NCBI RefSeq assembly: GCF_004152845.1
Contig: NZ_SEON01000003.1
Span: forward strand, 1-64,000
Reading direction: 5' to 3'
DNA length: 64,000 nucleotides
DNA from: Sphingobium fuliginis
GTDB taxonomy: Bacteria > Pseudomonadota > Alphaproteobacteria > Sphingomonadales > Sphingomonadaceae
This document shows positions 56,653-63,400 of the stretch, piece by piece. A program made the translations under genes and the position numbers. The number at the start of each line of letters is the position of its first letter. Positions within the stretch are counted from its first letter, which is position 1. A model generated the notes under the pieces. It ran no database searches and was not told where the DNA came from. It saw nothing but the letters and a program-made list of their open reading frames with translations.

Positions 56653-57825
56653 ATGGCAGAAGCCTATATCGCCGCCGTCGCCCGCAGCGCCGGCGGCAAG
56701 CGGGGCGGCCGCCTCGCCGCCGTCCACCCCGCCGATCTCGCGGGCAAAGTCCTTGCAGGCCTTGTCGAACGATCCGGCATCGATCCCTCCGCCGTAGAAG
56801 ATGTCATCATGGGCTGCGCCTGCCCCGGCGGCGAGCAGGGCGCGAATATAGCCCGCAACGCTGTCCTTGCGTCAGGCCTGCCCGAATCCGTCCCCGGCAC
56901 CCATGTCGACCGCCAATGCGGTTCCTCGCAACAGGCGCTGCACTTCGCCGCCGCGACGGTGATGTCCGGCGTGCAGGATGTGGTGATCGCCGCCGGCGTC
57001 GAAAGCATGACCCGCGTGCCCATGGGCCTGCCCTGGACGCTGCCCGCCAAGCACGGCTTCGGCTCCTATCGCAGCCCCGGCATCGAGGCGCGCTACCCGA
57101 ACCAGCCCTTCAGCCAGTTCGGCGGCGCGGAGATGCTGGCGAAGAAATATGGCCTGACCCGCGATGTGCTGGACGCCTATTCGCTCGAAAGCCATCGCCG
57201 CGCCGCCGCCGCGACGCAGGCGGGCAAGTTCGATGCAGAGATCATTCCCCTCGAAGTCGTCACCCCGGAAGGCGAAACGGTCGTCCACAAGGTCGACGAA
57301 GGCATACGCTTCGACGCCAGCCTGGACAGGATCGCCAGCGTCAAGCTGCTGGCCGAAGGCGGCGTAATCTCCGCCGCCAGCGCCAGCCAGATCTGCGACG
57401 GCGCCGCCGCGCTGCTCGTGGTCAACGAAGCGGGCCTGAAGGCGCACGGCCTGACCCCGCTGGCCCGCGTGCACCAGATGACGGTGCTCGGCCACGATCC
57501 CGTCATCATGCTGGAAGCGCCTATTCCCGCGACCGAAAAGGCGCTTGCCCGGGCGGGGATGAAGCTTTCCGACATCGATCTTTATGAGGTCAACGAAGCC
57601 TTCGCCCCGGTGCCGCTCGCCTGGACGCAAGTGCTGGACGCCAATCCCGCCCGGCTCAATGTCCATGGCGGCGCGATCGCGCTTGGCCATCCGCTGGGCG
57701 GATCGGGCGCCAAGCTGATGGCGACGCTGGTCAGCGCTCTCCACGACCGGCGCGCCCGCTATGGGCTGCAAACCATGTGCGAAGCAGGCGGCATGGCCAA
57801 TGTGACCATAGTGGAAAGGCTCTGA
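56653..57825 (+). CDS. Acetyl-CoA acetyltransferase-type thiolase
   Basis: A 390-residue thiolase with a complete active site: nucleophile C89 (VDRQCGSSQQ), NEAFA, GHP histidine (IALGHPLGGSG) and second cysteine (MCEAGGMAN). In contrast to the two Ltp-type proteins of this locus it should carry out true thiolytic cleavage of 3-ketoacyl-CoA. The start at 56653 follows AGGAGAAG; a TTG three bases upstream is ignored. Fourth gene of the tetR-fbiC unit. Confidence 0.9.
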   Translation: MAEAYIAAVARSAGGKRGGRLAAVHPADLAGKVLAGLVERSGIDPSAVEDVIMGCACPGGEQGANIARNAVLASGLPESVPGTHVDRQCGSSQQALHFAAATVMSGVQDVVIAAGVESMTRVPMGLPWTLPAKHGFGSYRSPGIEARYPNQPFSQFGGAEMLAKKYGLTRDVLDAYSLESHRRAAAATQAGKFDAEIIPLEVVTPEGETVVHKVDEGIRFDASLDRIASVKLLAEGGVISAASASQICDGAAALLVVNEAGLKAHGLTPLARVHQMTVLGHDPVIMLEAPIPATEKALARAGMKLSDIDLYEVNEAFAPVPLAWTQVLDANPARLNVHGGAIALGHPLGGSGAKLMATLVSALHDRRARYGLQTMCEAGGMANVTIVERL

Positions 57826-57842
57826 CGAGACGGAACGACGGA

Positions 57843-57862
57843 GTGCGGGCGCCCTCCCGCAC
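57843..57862 (+). terminator. Hairpin after the thiolase
   Basis: GTGCGGG pairs with CCCGCAC around CGCCCT, 18 bases after the stop. No U-tract follows, so it may be a weak or Rho-dependent end, or the first element of the structured leader that follows. Confidence 0.45.
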
Positions 57863-57873
57863 CCAAAATGCTG

Positions 57874-57965
57874 AACCGCGAGAGAAAGGCCCCGCATGGC
57901 GATAATCGCCAATGCGGTGAACCGAGGCTGTGCGTCGAAACGCTCCGGGAACCAGACGCACGGTT
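57874..57965 (+). ncRNA. Candidate structured RNA leader
   Basis: Three nested helices can be drawn. A closing AACC/GGTT (57874-57877 with 57962-57965) encloses an 11-bp hairpin CCGCAT-GGCGA / TCGCC-A-ATGCGG (57892-57917) and a 7-bp hairpin GTGCGTC / GACGCAC (57930-57936 with 57955-57961) with a purine-rich loop. It ends about 37 bases before a 35-codon membrane ORF with a good ribosome-binding site, the position of a cis-regulatory leader. I do not recognise a known riboswitch class. Confidence 0.4.
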
Positions 57966-58002
57966 AAGCCGTTCATCTTCCAGAAAGAAATGGAGAGGGC
58001 AG

Positions 58003-58110
58003 ATGGACGACGCTCTGAAGCCTGATGCCATGTTCGGCATTTTGTTCGGCCTGTTGGTTTCAATCGAAATATGGTGCTTCGCCGCGCTCGTGATCAAGGC
58101 GGTCGAGTGA
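58003..58110 (+). CDS. Small membrane protein of unknown function (35 residues)
   Basis: A very short gene. The product begins MDDALKPDA and is mostly one transmembrane helix (MFGILFGLLVSIEIWCFAALVI) ending KAVE. GGAGAGGGCAG lies directly before the ATG at an ideal distance, which supports translation. It follows the candidate structured leader at 57874-57965 and is the last gene before the integrated element. Too short to assign a family. Confidence 0.5.
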   Translation: MDDALKPDAMFGILFGLLVSIEIWCFAALVIKAVE

Positions 58111-58144
58111 GGCCGGATTGAAGCGGCGATCCCCACTAAGGTGG

Positions 58145-58196
58145 TGGTGAGCCCTGCTGGATTCGAACCAGCGACCTACTGATTAAAAGTTAGCTG
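58145..58196 (-). other. attL: 3' half of a tRNA-Lys(UUU) gene at the left end of an integrated element
   Basis: On the minus strand the anticodon loop CTTTTAA (anticodon TTT, 58185-58187) is followed by a complete T-arm (GCTGG-TTCGAAT-CCAGC), acceptor strand AGGGCTC, discriminator A and encoded CCA ending at 58145. The 5' half (GAGCCCT acceptor, D-arm) is missing on the right, where integrase sequence begins. Integration into a tRNA 3' end leaves just such a fragment at one end and a rebuilt tRNA at the other, here beyond 64000. Confidence 0.82.
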
Positions 58197-58328
58197 GTCA
58201 GGTCTAGGACTTCTGCGGGGTTCGCGCAACCTGTATGGCGTAAAGCCGCGAATGCTTATCCCTCCGTTTCCTTGATGTTCTCTCTCGTTCCCGCTAATGT
58301 GCTTACTGAGAGAAGGGCTAGTAAGCAC

Positions 58329-59594
58329 ATGGCGACAGGCACGATCAACAAGGCCACTGTGGATGCCACGCATCCCGGCGCAACCGACAAGATGCTATGG
58401 GACGACAAGATCAAGGGCTACGGGCTGAAGGTCACGCCAGCCGGTGCCAAGATTTACCTGTTCCAGTATCGGATCGGGGGCAGGGGGGCGAAGACGCGCC
58501 GCTACACCATCGGTAAGCACGGCGCGCTCACCCCGGAAAAAGCGCGGCGAGAGGCCGACAGGCTCCATATCCTGATCCGGCAGGGAATCGATCCGCAGGC
58601 GGAGAAGCAGGACCGCCAGCGCAAGGCCGTCGATCTCGCCTTCTCCGATTATGCCGACAGGTTTGTTGAGGAGTGCTTGAAGGTCCGCTGGAAGCGGTCC
58701 CACAAAGACGGCGAGAGCCTGCTGCGCCTTTATGCAAAGCCGGTCCTCGGGTCAAAGCCGCTGCCGGACATCACCCGCGCCGATATTCGCGCAGTCCTTG
58801 CGCCTGCCCGAAGGAAGCTGGCGACGTGCCGCAACCTGTTCGCCGTTCTGCGGCGCCTTTTCCGCTGGGCGGTCAGCGAAGGCGATCTTCATTCATCTCC
58901 GCTCGATGGGGTTGAGGCTCCAGCCCTTCCGCAAAAGCGCGACCGCTTTCTGTCGGATGACGAATTGCGGCTTGTCTGGCTTGGGACCGAGAAGATGGAA
59001 TTTCCCTTCGCTTCTTTGTTCCGGTTGCTGATAATTACCGGGCAACGGGTCGAAGAGGTCGCCGGGCTGGAATGGTCGGAACTGGATCGATCGGCGGCTA
59101 TGTGGTCGCTGCCCGCCGAACGGGCCAAAAATGGCGAGGCGTCACAGGTGCCTTTGTCCGACCTCGCAATGGTAGAACTGGATTCGCTGTCGAAAGGCAA
59201 GAAGGGCAAGTGGCCACGGTCAGGGCTGGTTTTCACCACCACCGGGGAAACTCCTGTCAGCGGGTTCTCTCGCGCCAAGAGGCGCGTGGATAGGGAAGCC
59301 GGGGCGCTAGGCGCGAAGGAAGAGGAGCCTATCAAGATCGCGCCATGGCGGCTTCATGATCTGCGCCGGACATTGGCGACAGGGATGCAGCGGCTTGGGG
59401 TCCGGTTCGAAGTGACCGAAGCAATCCTGAACCATGTCAGCGGCGCGAAGTCCGGCGTTGCCGGCGTGTACCAGCGTCATGATTGGGGTCCGGAAAAGCG
59501 ATCCGCGCTCGATGCGTGGGCGGCGCATATTGCCAAGCTCCTGACCCCCACTGATAAGACCAATGTTGTTCCGCTCGCGGCTGCGCGGGCGTGA
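58329..59594 (+). CDS. Tyrosine site-specific recombinase (integrase) of the DUF4102/P4 type
   Basis: A 421-residue integrase with an N-terminal DUF4102 arm-binding domain (DKIKGYGLKVTPAGAKIYLFQYRIGGR), a SAM-like core-binding domain, and a catalytic domain with ITGQRVEEVAGLEW (first Arg), WRLHDLRRT (His-x-x-Arg) and the tyrosine in GVYQRHDW. The ATG at 58329 gives the usual start; upstream in-frame codons from 58272 lack homology. It lies next to the split tRNA-Lys, which is its presumed attachment site. Confidence 0.92.
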   Translation: MATGTINKATVDATHPGATDKMLWDDKIKGYGLKVTPAGAKIYLFQYRIGGRGAKTRRYTIGKHGALTPEKARREADRLHILIRQGIDPQAEKQDRQRKAVDLAFSDYADRFVEECLKVRWKRSHKDGESLLRLYAKPVLGSKPLPDITRADIRAVLAPARRKLATCRNLFAVLRRLFRWAVSEGDLHSSPLDGVEAPALPQKRDRFLSDDELRLVWLGTEKMEFPFASLFRLLIITGQRVEEVAGLEWSELDRSAAMWSLPAERAKNGEASQVPLSDLAMVELDSLSKGKKGKWPRSGLVFTTTGETPVSGFSRAKRRVDREAGALGAKEEEPIKIAPWRLHDLRRTLATGMQRLGVRFEVTEAILNHVSGAKSGVAGVYQRHDWGPEKRSALDAWAAHIAKLLTPTDKTNVVPLAAARA

Positions 59595-59687
59595 CAGATG
59601 GCGCGGCTAGGTTTGGCCGCCGAAAAGCTGGCTCCGCACCAGCCTGCCGCGCCGTCAACGCCAATGCGGATCGCCAGCGGAGGCGAG

Positions 59688-60539
59688 ATGAATAAGTGGA
59701 AGAACTATCGGCTGCATCATCAGGTGCCGCCCGGCTACAAATCGATACCAGAGGTGTTTGAAATTCTGGGTCGCGTCATCTTTGATGCGGATCGATGGGG
59801 AGGGCATTGGGAGCAATGGACCAGCACTGAAGCTGCGGGCATTGCATCCCTATCGCCAGCGGAGGCTGGACGGCACAATGATGTGCTCTACTGGATGCAC
59901 CGGCTCGCGGCTGCGGGCATTCTCCGGTTTTATATGCAAGACCCTAATGGCGAGCCGCGACCGGTTAAAAGAGAAAGGTGGAACTGCCCTGCCGATGTGG
60001 CGCGGGACCGGATTTATGCATGTGCTATGAACTCCATGGGCGGATACTTGATGCAGCGGCCGACGAGTCCGAAAGACCTGGCGGTCTATAATCAACGCTT
60101 TGATATTCCGATCTTCGTTGAAGATGAGAGCCTTATGCATGCTGCGCAAGGCATCCGAATTGAACCCCATCGGGAGGGTAGGTCGCAGGATAGTGACGTG
60201 ACGCTGCACGTGGCCGACAGCTTTATGGACCGCCTCAAAAGGCAAATATCTGTGACCGTGGAAAACGCCGATGGGTCATTGACGTCACTTAAGTCGGATC
60301 GTTCCGGTGGGGCAGGCCGTCCCTCATCCATGCACATCGTTCTGGCGCTCTTCGCGAACCGCTGCGCGTCAGGCGAAGTGGATTTATCTAGCGTCAAAGC
60401 TGAGGCTTCGGCCCTGCATCAACTCTTCAAGGGCGACCCAAGCAATGCCGGACTTCGGGCGCCGGGAGTGGGAACGATAGAGAACAATATTCGAGAAGGT
60501 TATCGCCACCACAAAGAAGGCGTTGTGTCCACGGAATAG
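59688..60539 (+). CDS. Hypothetical protein of the integrated element
   Basis: I do not recognise this 283-residue protein. It has no signal or membrane segment and is rich in charged residues; the last 80 residues (GAGRPSSMHIVLALFANRCASGEVDLSSVKAEASALHQLF) look helical and could bind DNA or a partner. The start at 59688 is chosen for GGAGGCGAG just upstream; the frame is open to 59598 without a ribosome-binding site. AT content is higher than in the chromosomal genes, in keeping with transfer. Confidence 0.6.
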   Translation: MNKWKNYRLHHQVPPGYKSIPEVFEILGRVIFDADRWGGHWEQWTSTEAAGIASLSPAEAGRHNDVLYWMHRLAAAGILRFYMQDPNGEPRPVKRERWNCPADVARDRIYACAMNSMGGYLMQRPTSPKDLAVYNQRFDIPIFVEDESLMHAAQGIRIEPHREGRSQDSDVTLHVADSFMDRLKRQISVTVENADGSLTSLKSDRSGGAGRPSSMHIVLALFANRCASGEVDLSSVKAEASALHQLFKGDPSNAGLRAPGVGTIENNIREGYRHHKEGVVSTE

Positions 60540-60598
60540 CCACGAAAATCACCATGAAATGAAATGGCGACGGCAATTTCATGCCGTCTATTTCGTGG
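60540..60598 (+). terminator. Nested hairpin after the hypothetical gene
   Basis: Outer arms CCACGAAA (60540-60547) and TTTCGTGG (60591-60598) are perfect; an inner hairpin GACGGCA / TGCCGTC (60569-60588) sits within. It starts on the base after the stop codon. It may end transcription or mark a regulatory site before the AlpA-like gene. Confidence 0.45.
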
Positions 60599-60659
60599 GT
60601 TAGCTGTCCCTGAATGTCCCTCCATTCCCCTCGCATTCCCGCGAGGGCTGGAGGTTAAA

Positions 60660-60863
60660 ATGCAGAGCCAGAATAAACTTCTCACGGAATCTGATCTCGC
60701 GGACCGCTGGGGCATTGCTCGAAAAACTCTCGCCAATCAGCGTTGTCGCGGTGATGGCCCGCCGTTCATCAAGCTAGGCCGTCTGGTGCGCTATGACCCT
60801 GCCCAGGCCGATGCGTGGGCCGCTAAGCGCCAGTACAATTCGACCAGCGAGGTTGCCGCCTGA
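60660..60863 (+). CDS. AlpA/excisionase-like helix-turn-helix protein
   Basis: A 67-residue protein with one winged helix-turn-helix of the AlpA/MerR-like type (LLTESDLADRWGIARKTLANQRCRGDGPPFIKLGRLVRYDPAQADAW condensed here by its ends). GGAGGTTAAA before the ATG sets the start at 60660. In P4-like elements such proteins regulate integrase or act as excisionases. It opens a tight series of overlapping small genes. Confidence 0.8.
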   Translation: MQSQNKLLTESDLADRWGIARKTLANQRCRGDGPPFIKLGRLVRYDPAQADAWAAKRQYNSTSEVAA

Positions 60864-61076
60864 ATGCCGCTCGTTACGGCACGGTGCGCCGATAGCACCC
60901 CAAAACGAAAGGGCCGCCCCGGCAAGAACGGCCCCCTCAAAAACACTCTCAACAGCACAGACAAGGATAAGGGTTCAGACTGGCGGGCGCAACTGCTGAT
61001 GCAGCGCCACCACGTTTTGCCCAGCGTTGGCGACCTGATCCTGTCCCTCCATTTCGGGGAGGGACGTCATGCCTAA
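60864..61076 (+). CDS. Small basic hypothetical protein
   Basis: A 70-residue product whose ATG directly follows the AlpA-like stop (TGAATG), suggesting coupled translation. The first half is lysine/proline-rich (PKRKGRPGKNGPLKN); the second half has an amphipathic stretch. No family recognised. Its 3' end overlaps the next gene by eight bases. Confidence 0.45.
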   Translation: MPLVTARCADSTPKRKGRPGKNGPLKNTLNSTDKDKGSDWRAQLLMQRHHVLPSVGDLILSLHFGEGRHA

Positions 61077-61353
61077 TCCCCAAATGGTCACGCCCGAAGC
61101 GGCGGAAATGCTGTCGATCATGCTGCATGAGATTGTCCTTCCGGATGGTTGGGATGTGTCGGGCTTCTGGCTCGAATCCGCCCAGCAACTCGCGCAGTTT
61201 CTTGCCGACCATCGCGGCAAGATTGGCCTTGAGGATGCTGCCATGCTGGCCGGGATCGGCGGCATGCTCGTCGTCATGGCAAAGCGCGAGCGGGAAGCAT
61301 CTGCCGCCGCTGGCGCATTCCTTCGCGGTGAAGGAGGCGCTGGCAATGCCTGA
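61069..61353 (+). CDS. Small hypothetical protein
   Basis: A 94-residue helical protein (AAEMLSIMLHEIVLPDGWDVSGFWLESAQQLAQFLADHRG). GGGAGGGACGTC precedes the ATG. Unrecognised; overlaps both neighbours, so part of one operon. Confidence 0.55.
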   Translation: MPNPQMVTPEAAEMLSIMLHEIVLPDGWDVSGFWLESAQQLAQFLADHRGKIGLEDAAMLAGIGGMLVVMAKREREASAAAGAFLRGEGGAGNA

Positions 61354-61537
61354 CCATATCGTCATCAGCAAGGCCGCGATCGGTGGCCGCTTCATCGTCA
61401 GCTTTGAGCCGCGCTCGGTCTCATGGCCCAGCCTTGAATTTCGCCAGCACGACGAAGCTAAGCGCTGCGCCGATGCCCGGCACGCTGCCCATGGCTGGCC
61501 CATCATCGACCAGACAGCGGAAGGGGGCGAGGCATGA
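61346..61537 (+). CDS. Small hypothetical protein
   Basis: A 63-residue product (MPDHIVISKAAIGGRFIVSFEP...). The start at 61346 overlaps the upstream stop by eight bases, follows GAAGGAGG within that gene, and gives a compact soluble protein. Function unknown. Confidence 0.5.
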   Translation: MPDHIVISKAAIGGRFIVSFEPRSVSWPSLEFRQHDEAKRCADARHAAHGWPIIDQTAEGGEA

Positions 61538-61734
61538 TGGCCCCCTTCATCGACCATAGCGCCGCGGCCCTGGCGCTTCTCAACCGTGGCGAGCGCCTGA
61601 CGCGGAAGGCTGGTTCCTTCCTCGGTCAACTCGCCGTCGATCCCACGCCCATGACCCCGGCGCAGGCTGAATGGCTTGCCAAGCTGCTCGACCGGGCCGG
61701 GCTTCCTCCTGTCGAGGGAGATGAAAATGTCTGA
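61534..61734 (+). CDS. Small hypothetical protein
   Basis: A 66-residue product (SAAALALLNRGERLTRKAGSFLGQLAVD then MTPAQAEWLAKLLDRAGLP). The last half resembles the short helical tail found beside phage or plasmid primase genes, but I cannot name a family. Start overlaps the upstream stop (ATGA). Confidence 0.5.
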   Translation: MMAPFIDHSAAALALLNRGERLTRKAGSFLGQLAVDPTPMTPAQAEWLAKLLDRAGLPPVEGDENV

Positions 61735-62116
61735 TCTTTTCGACCGTGAATTCCATGCGAGCCGTGCAGGCGGCTATTCCTCTCCCGGCCATGTCTATCC
61801 GAACAATGCTGGCTTCAAGGGAACGGCGGAAACAGGCCGGGAAGCCGCCGAAGCGATCAATGGGAGGCTGGGCGGCCTTCAGCGTCGAGTGTTCGATGCG
61901 GTGAAGGGCCGTGGCACTAATGGGCTGACCCCGGAAGAGGCGGCGGATTTGCTTGCCGAAAGTCGCGTGTCCGTCCAGCCTCGCTTTTCGGAACTGAAGG
62001 CCAAGGGCCTGATTGCAGATAGCGGCAAGCGCCGGATGAATCCCTCCAGCCGCAAGAGGGCGGTGGTCTGGGTGATCCGGGAACTGGCTCCGAAGATGGA
62101 GGCGGACCATGGGTGA
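61727..62116 (+). CDS. Winged-helix-like small protein
   Basis: A 129-residue protein whose second half (RRVFDAVKGRGTNGLTPEEAADLLAESRVSVQPRFSELKAKGLI) reads as a winged helix-turn-helix, so DNA binding is likely. ATG codons at 61721 and 61727 both follow GTCGAGGGAG. Overlaps both neighbours. Confidence 0.6.
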   Translation: MSDLFDREFHASRAGGYSSPGHVYPNNAGFKGTAETGREAAEAINGRLGGLQRRVFDAVKGRGTNGLTPEEAADLLAESRVSVQPRFSELKAKGLIADSGKRRMNPSSRKRAVVWVIRELAPKMEADHG

Positions 62117-62381
62117 TGTCGTCGCCTTCGTCCGTCCCGATGCAGCGCAAGAGCCTGCGGCGGGCGGAACCATTCATATCTGGATGGGGGACCCCCAGCA
62201 TTTCGAGATCGGGCACGAAAGCCGCTCCGGGAATAGCTGGGGATTTTTCTCAACCTTCAACAGCGCGGAGGCGGCCATAGGTGCCGCCCACCGGCTGAAC
62301 CGCGAGGAATTGGACGGGAAAGCAGAGGTTTATATCCCTGATGCTATCCTGGCCCATATGGCGGGAGGCGTCGGGCGATGA
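62109..62381 (+). CDS. Small hypothetical protein
   Basis: A 90-residue acidic soluble protein (IHIWMGDPQHFEIGHESRSGNSWGFFSTFNSAEAAI). Unrecognised. Overlaps the upstream gene by eight bases and the primase start by four (ATGA at 62378). Confidence 0.5.
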   Translation: MGDVVAFVRPDAAQEPAAGGTIHIWMGDPQHFEIGHESRSGNSWGFFSTFNSAEAAIGAAHRLNREELDGKAEVYIPDAILAHMAGGVGR

Positions 62382-63400
62382 GGGAATTTTCCTACTCGGC
62401 TACTCCTGCCTATCGTGCGGGGCCGATGAAACAACAAACGGTCGTGGCTGGTCACTATTCCAGATATGGCGCCAAGTGGGGACGCGCCGAACTGCCCCCG
62501 ATAGACTTCGATCGGCTGCGCGGGGCCAATCCCTTGGCGGCCGTGGCCGGGGCAGCGGTTAAACTGGTGCGGGCGGGCAATCTGCTGAAAGGCGCGTGCC
62601 CGTTTCATGAGGACAATTCGCCCTCGTTCACGGTCTATCCGGACCAGCGGTATCACTGCTTCGGCTGCGGCGCGCATGGCGATGTGGTGGATTTTGTCAT
62701 GGCCCTGCATCGTGTCGGCTATGGCGAAGCGCTTTCCCTGCTCGATGGCGGTCAGCTTCCGAAAGTCCCGGTTCGCGAGCCTTCGGGCGATGATCGCGAG
62801 AGGCAGCAGCGGATAGACGAGGCGGCCGCGATCTGGGCCAATTCCGGTCCTCTGTCGGGCACCCCTGCGGAGACCTATCTGCGCCGCCGTGCCATCACCA
62901 TTCCGCTGCCCGACTGCCTCCGCTTTGCGCGGCTCCGGTTCAGGAATGCATGTCGCCCCTGCCTCGTGGCGCTGGTGCAGTCGCCTAACGGCGATCCTCA
63001 GGCCGTTCATCGTATCTTTCTCACCGAATCCGGGGGGAAGGCTGATCTGCCAGGCGGGAAGGTAAAATTCAGTCTGGGCGTGCTGGCCGGGGGCGCGATC
63101 CGCCTTAGCCCTGTCGCTCCGGAGATGGGGCTGTGCGCGAGCGTGGAGGATGGCTTGAGCCTGATCGAACTGACCGCGCTTCCTGTCTGGGCGGTGACGG
63201 GCGATCCATCCATGGACAAGCTGTTCTTGCCCGATGCGGTGCGTTCAGTCGTGATCGGGCACGATGCCGACCAATCCGGCCGGGACGCTGCCGAGAGGAC
63301 GGCGCAGCGCCATCTGGCTCGCGGACTGCGCGTCCGGACTCTGGCGCCGCTCGACGGCTTCAAGGATTTTAACGCGGAACTGATGGAGGCGCGAAAATGA
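62378..63400 (+). CDS. CHC2 zinc-finger/Toprim DNA primase
   Basis: A 340-residue element-encoded primase. The zinc finger is CPFH...CFGC (C74, H77, C94, C97), and a Toprim domain occupies the C-terminal third, with the glutamate in CASVEDGLSL and the DxD-like pair in IGHDADQSGRD. It is shorter than chromosomal DnaG and lacks the helicase-binding tail. It is coupled to the ATPase gene downstream by a four-base overlap, together forming a replication module. Confidence 0.88.
   Translation: MREFSYSATPAYRAGPMKQQTVVAGHYSRYGAKWGRAELPPIDFDRLRGANPLAAVAGAAVKLVRAGNLLKGACPFHEDNSPSFTVYPDQRYHCFGCGAHGDVVDFVMALHRVGYGEALSLLDGGQLPKVPVREPSGDDRERQQRIDEAAAIWANSGPLSGTPAETYLRRRAITIPLPDCLRFARLRFRNACRPCLVALVQSPNGDPQAVHRIFLTESGGKADLPGGKVKFSLGVLAGGAIRLSPVAPEMGLCASVEDGLSLIELTALPVWAVTGDPSMDKLFLPDAVRSVVIGHDADQSGRDAAERTAQRHLARGLRVRTLAPLDGFKDFNAELMEARK

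Noticed and set aside
57868-58110. An 80-codon protein starting at 57868
   Set aside because: Its first 45 codons run through the structured region without a ribosome-binding site. The ATG at 58003 has an ideal one and begins a clean membrane peptide.
58145-58225. A complete tRNA-Lys gene
   Set aside because: Only the anticodon arm and everything 3' of it are present. No acceptor strand complementary to AGGGCTC and no D-arm with normal spacing is found to the right.
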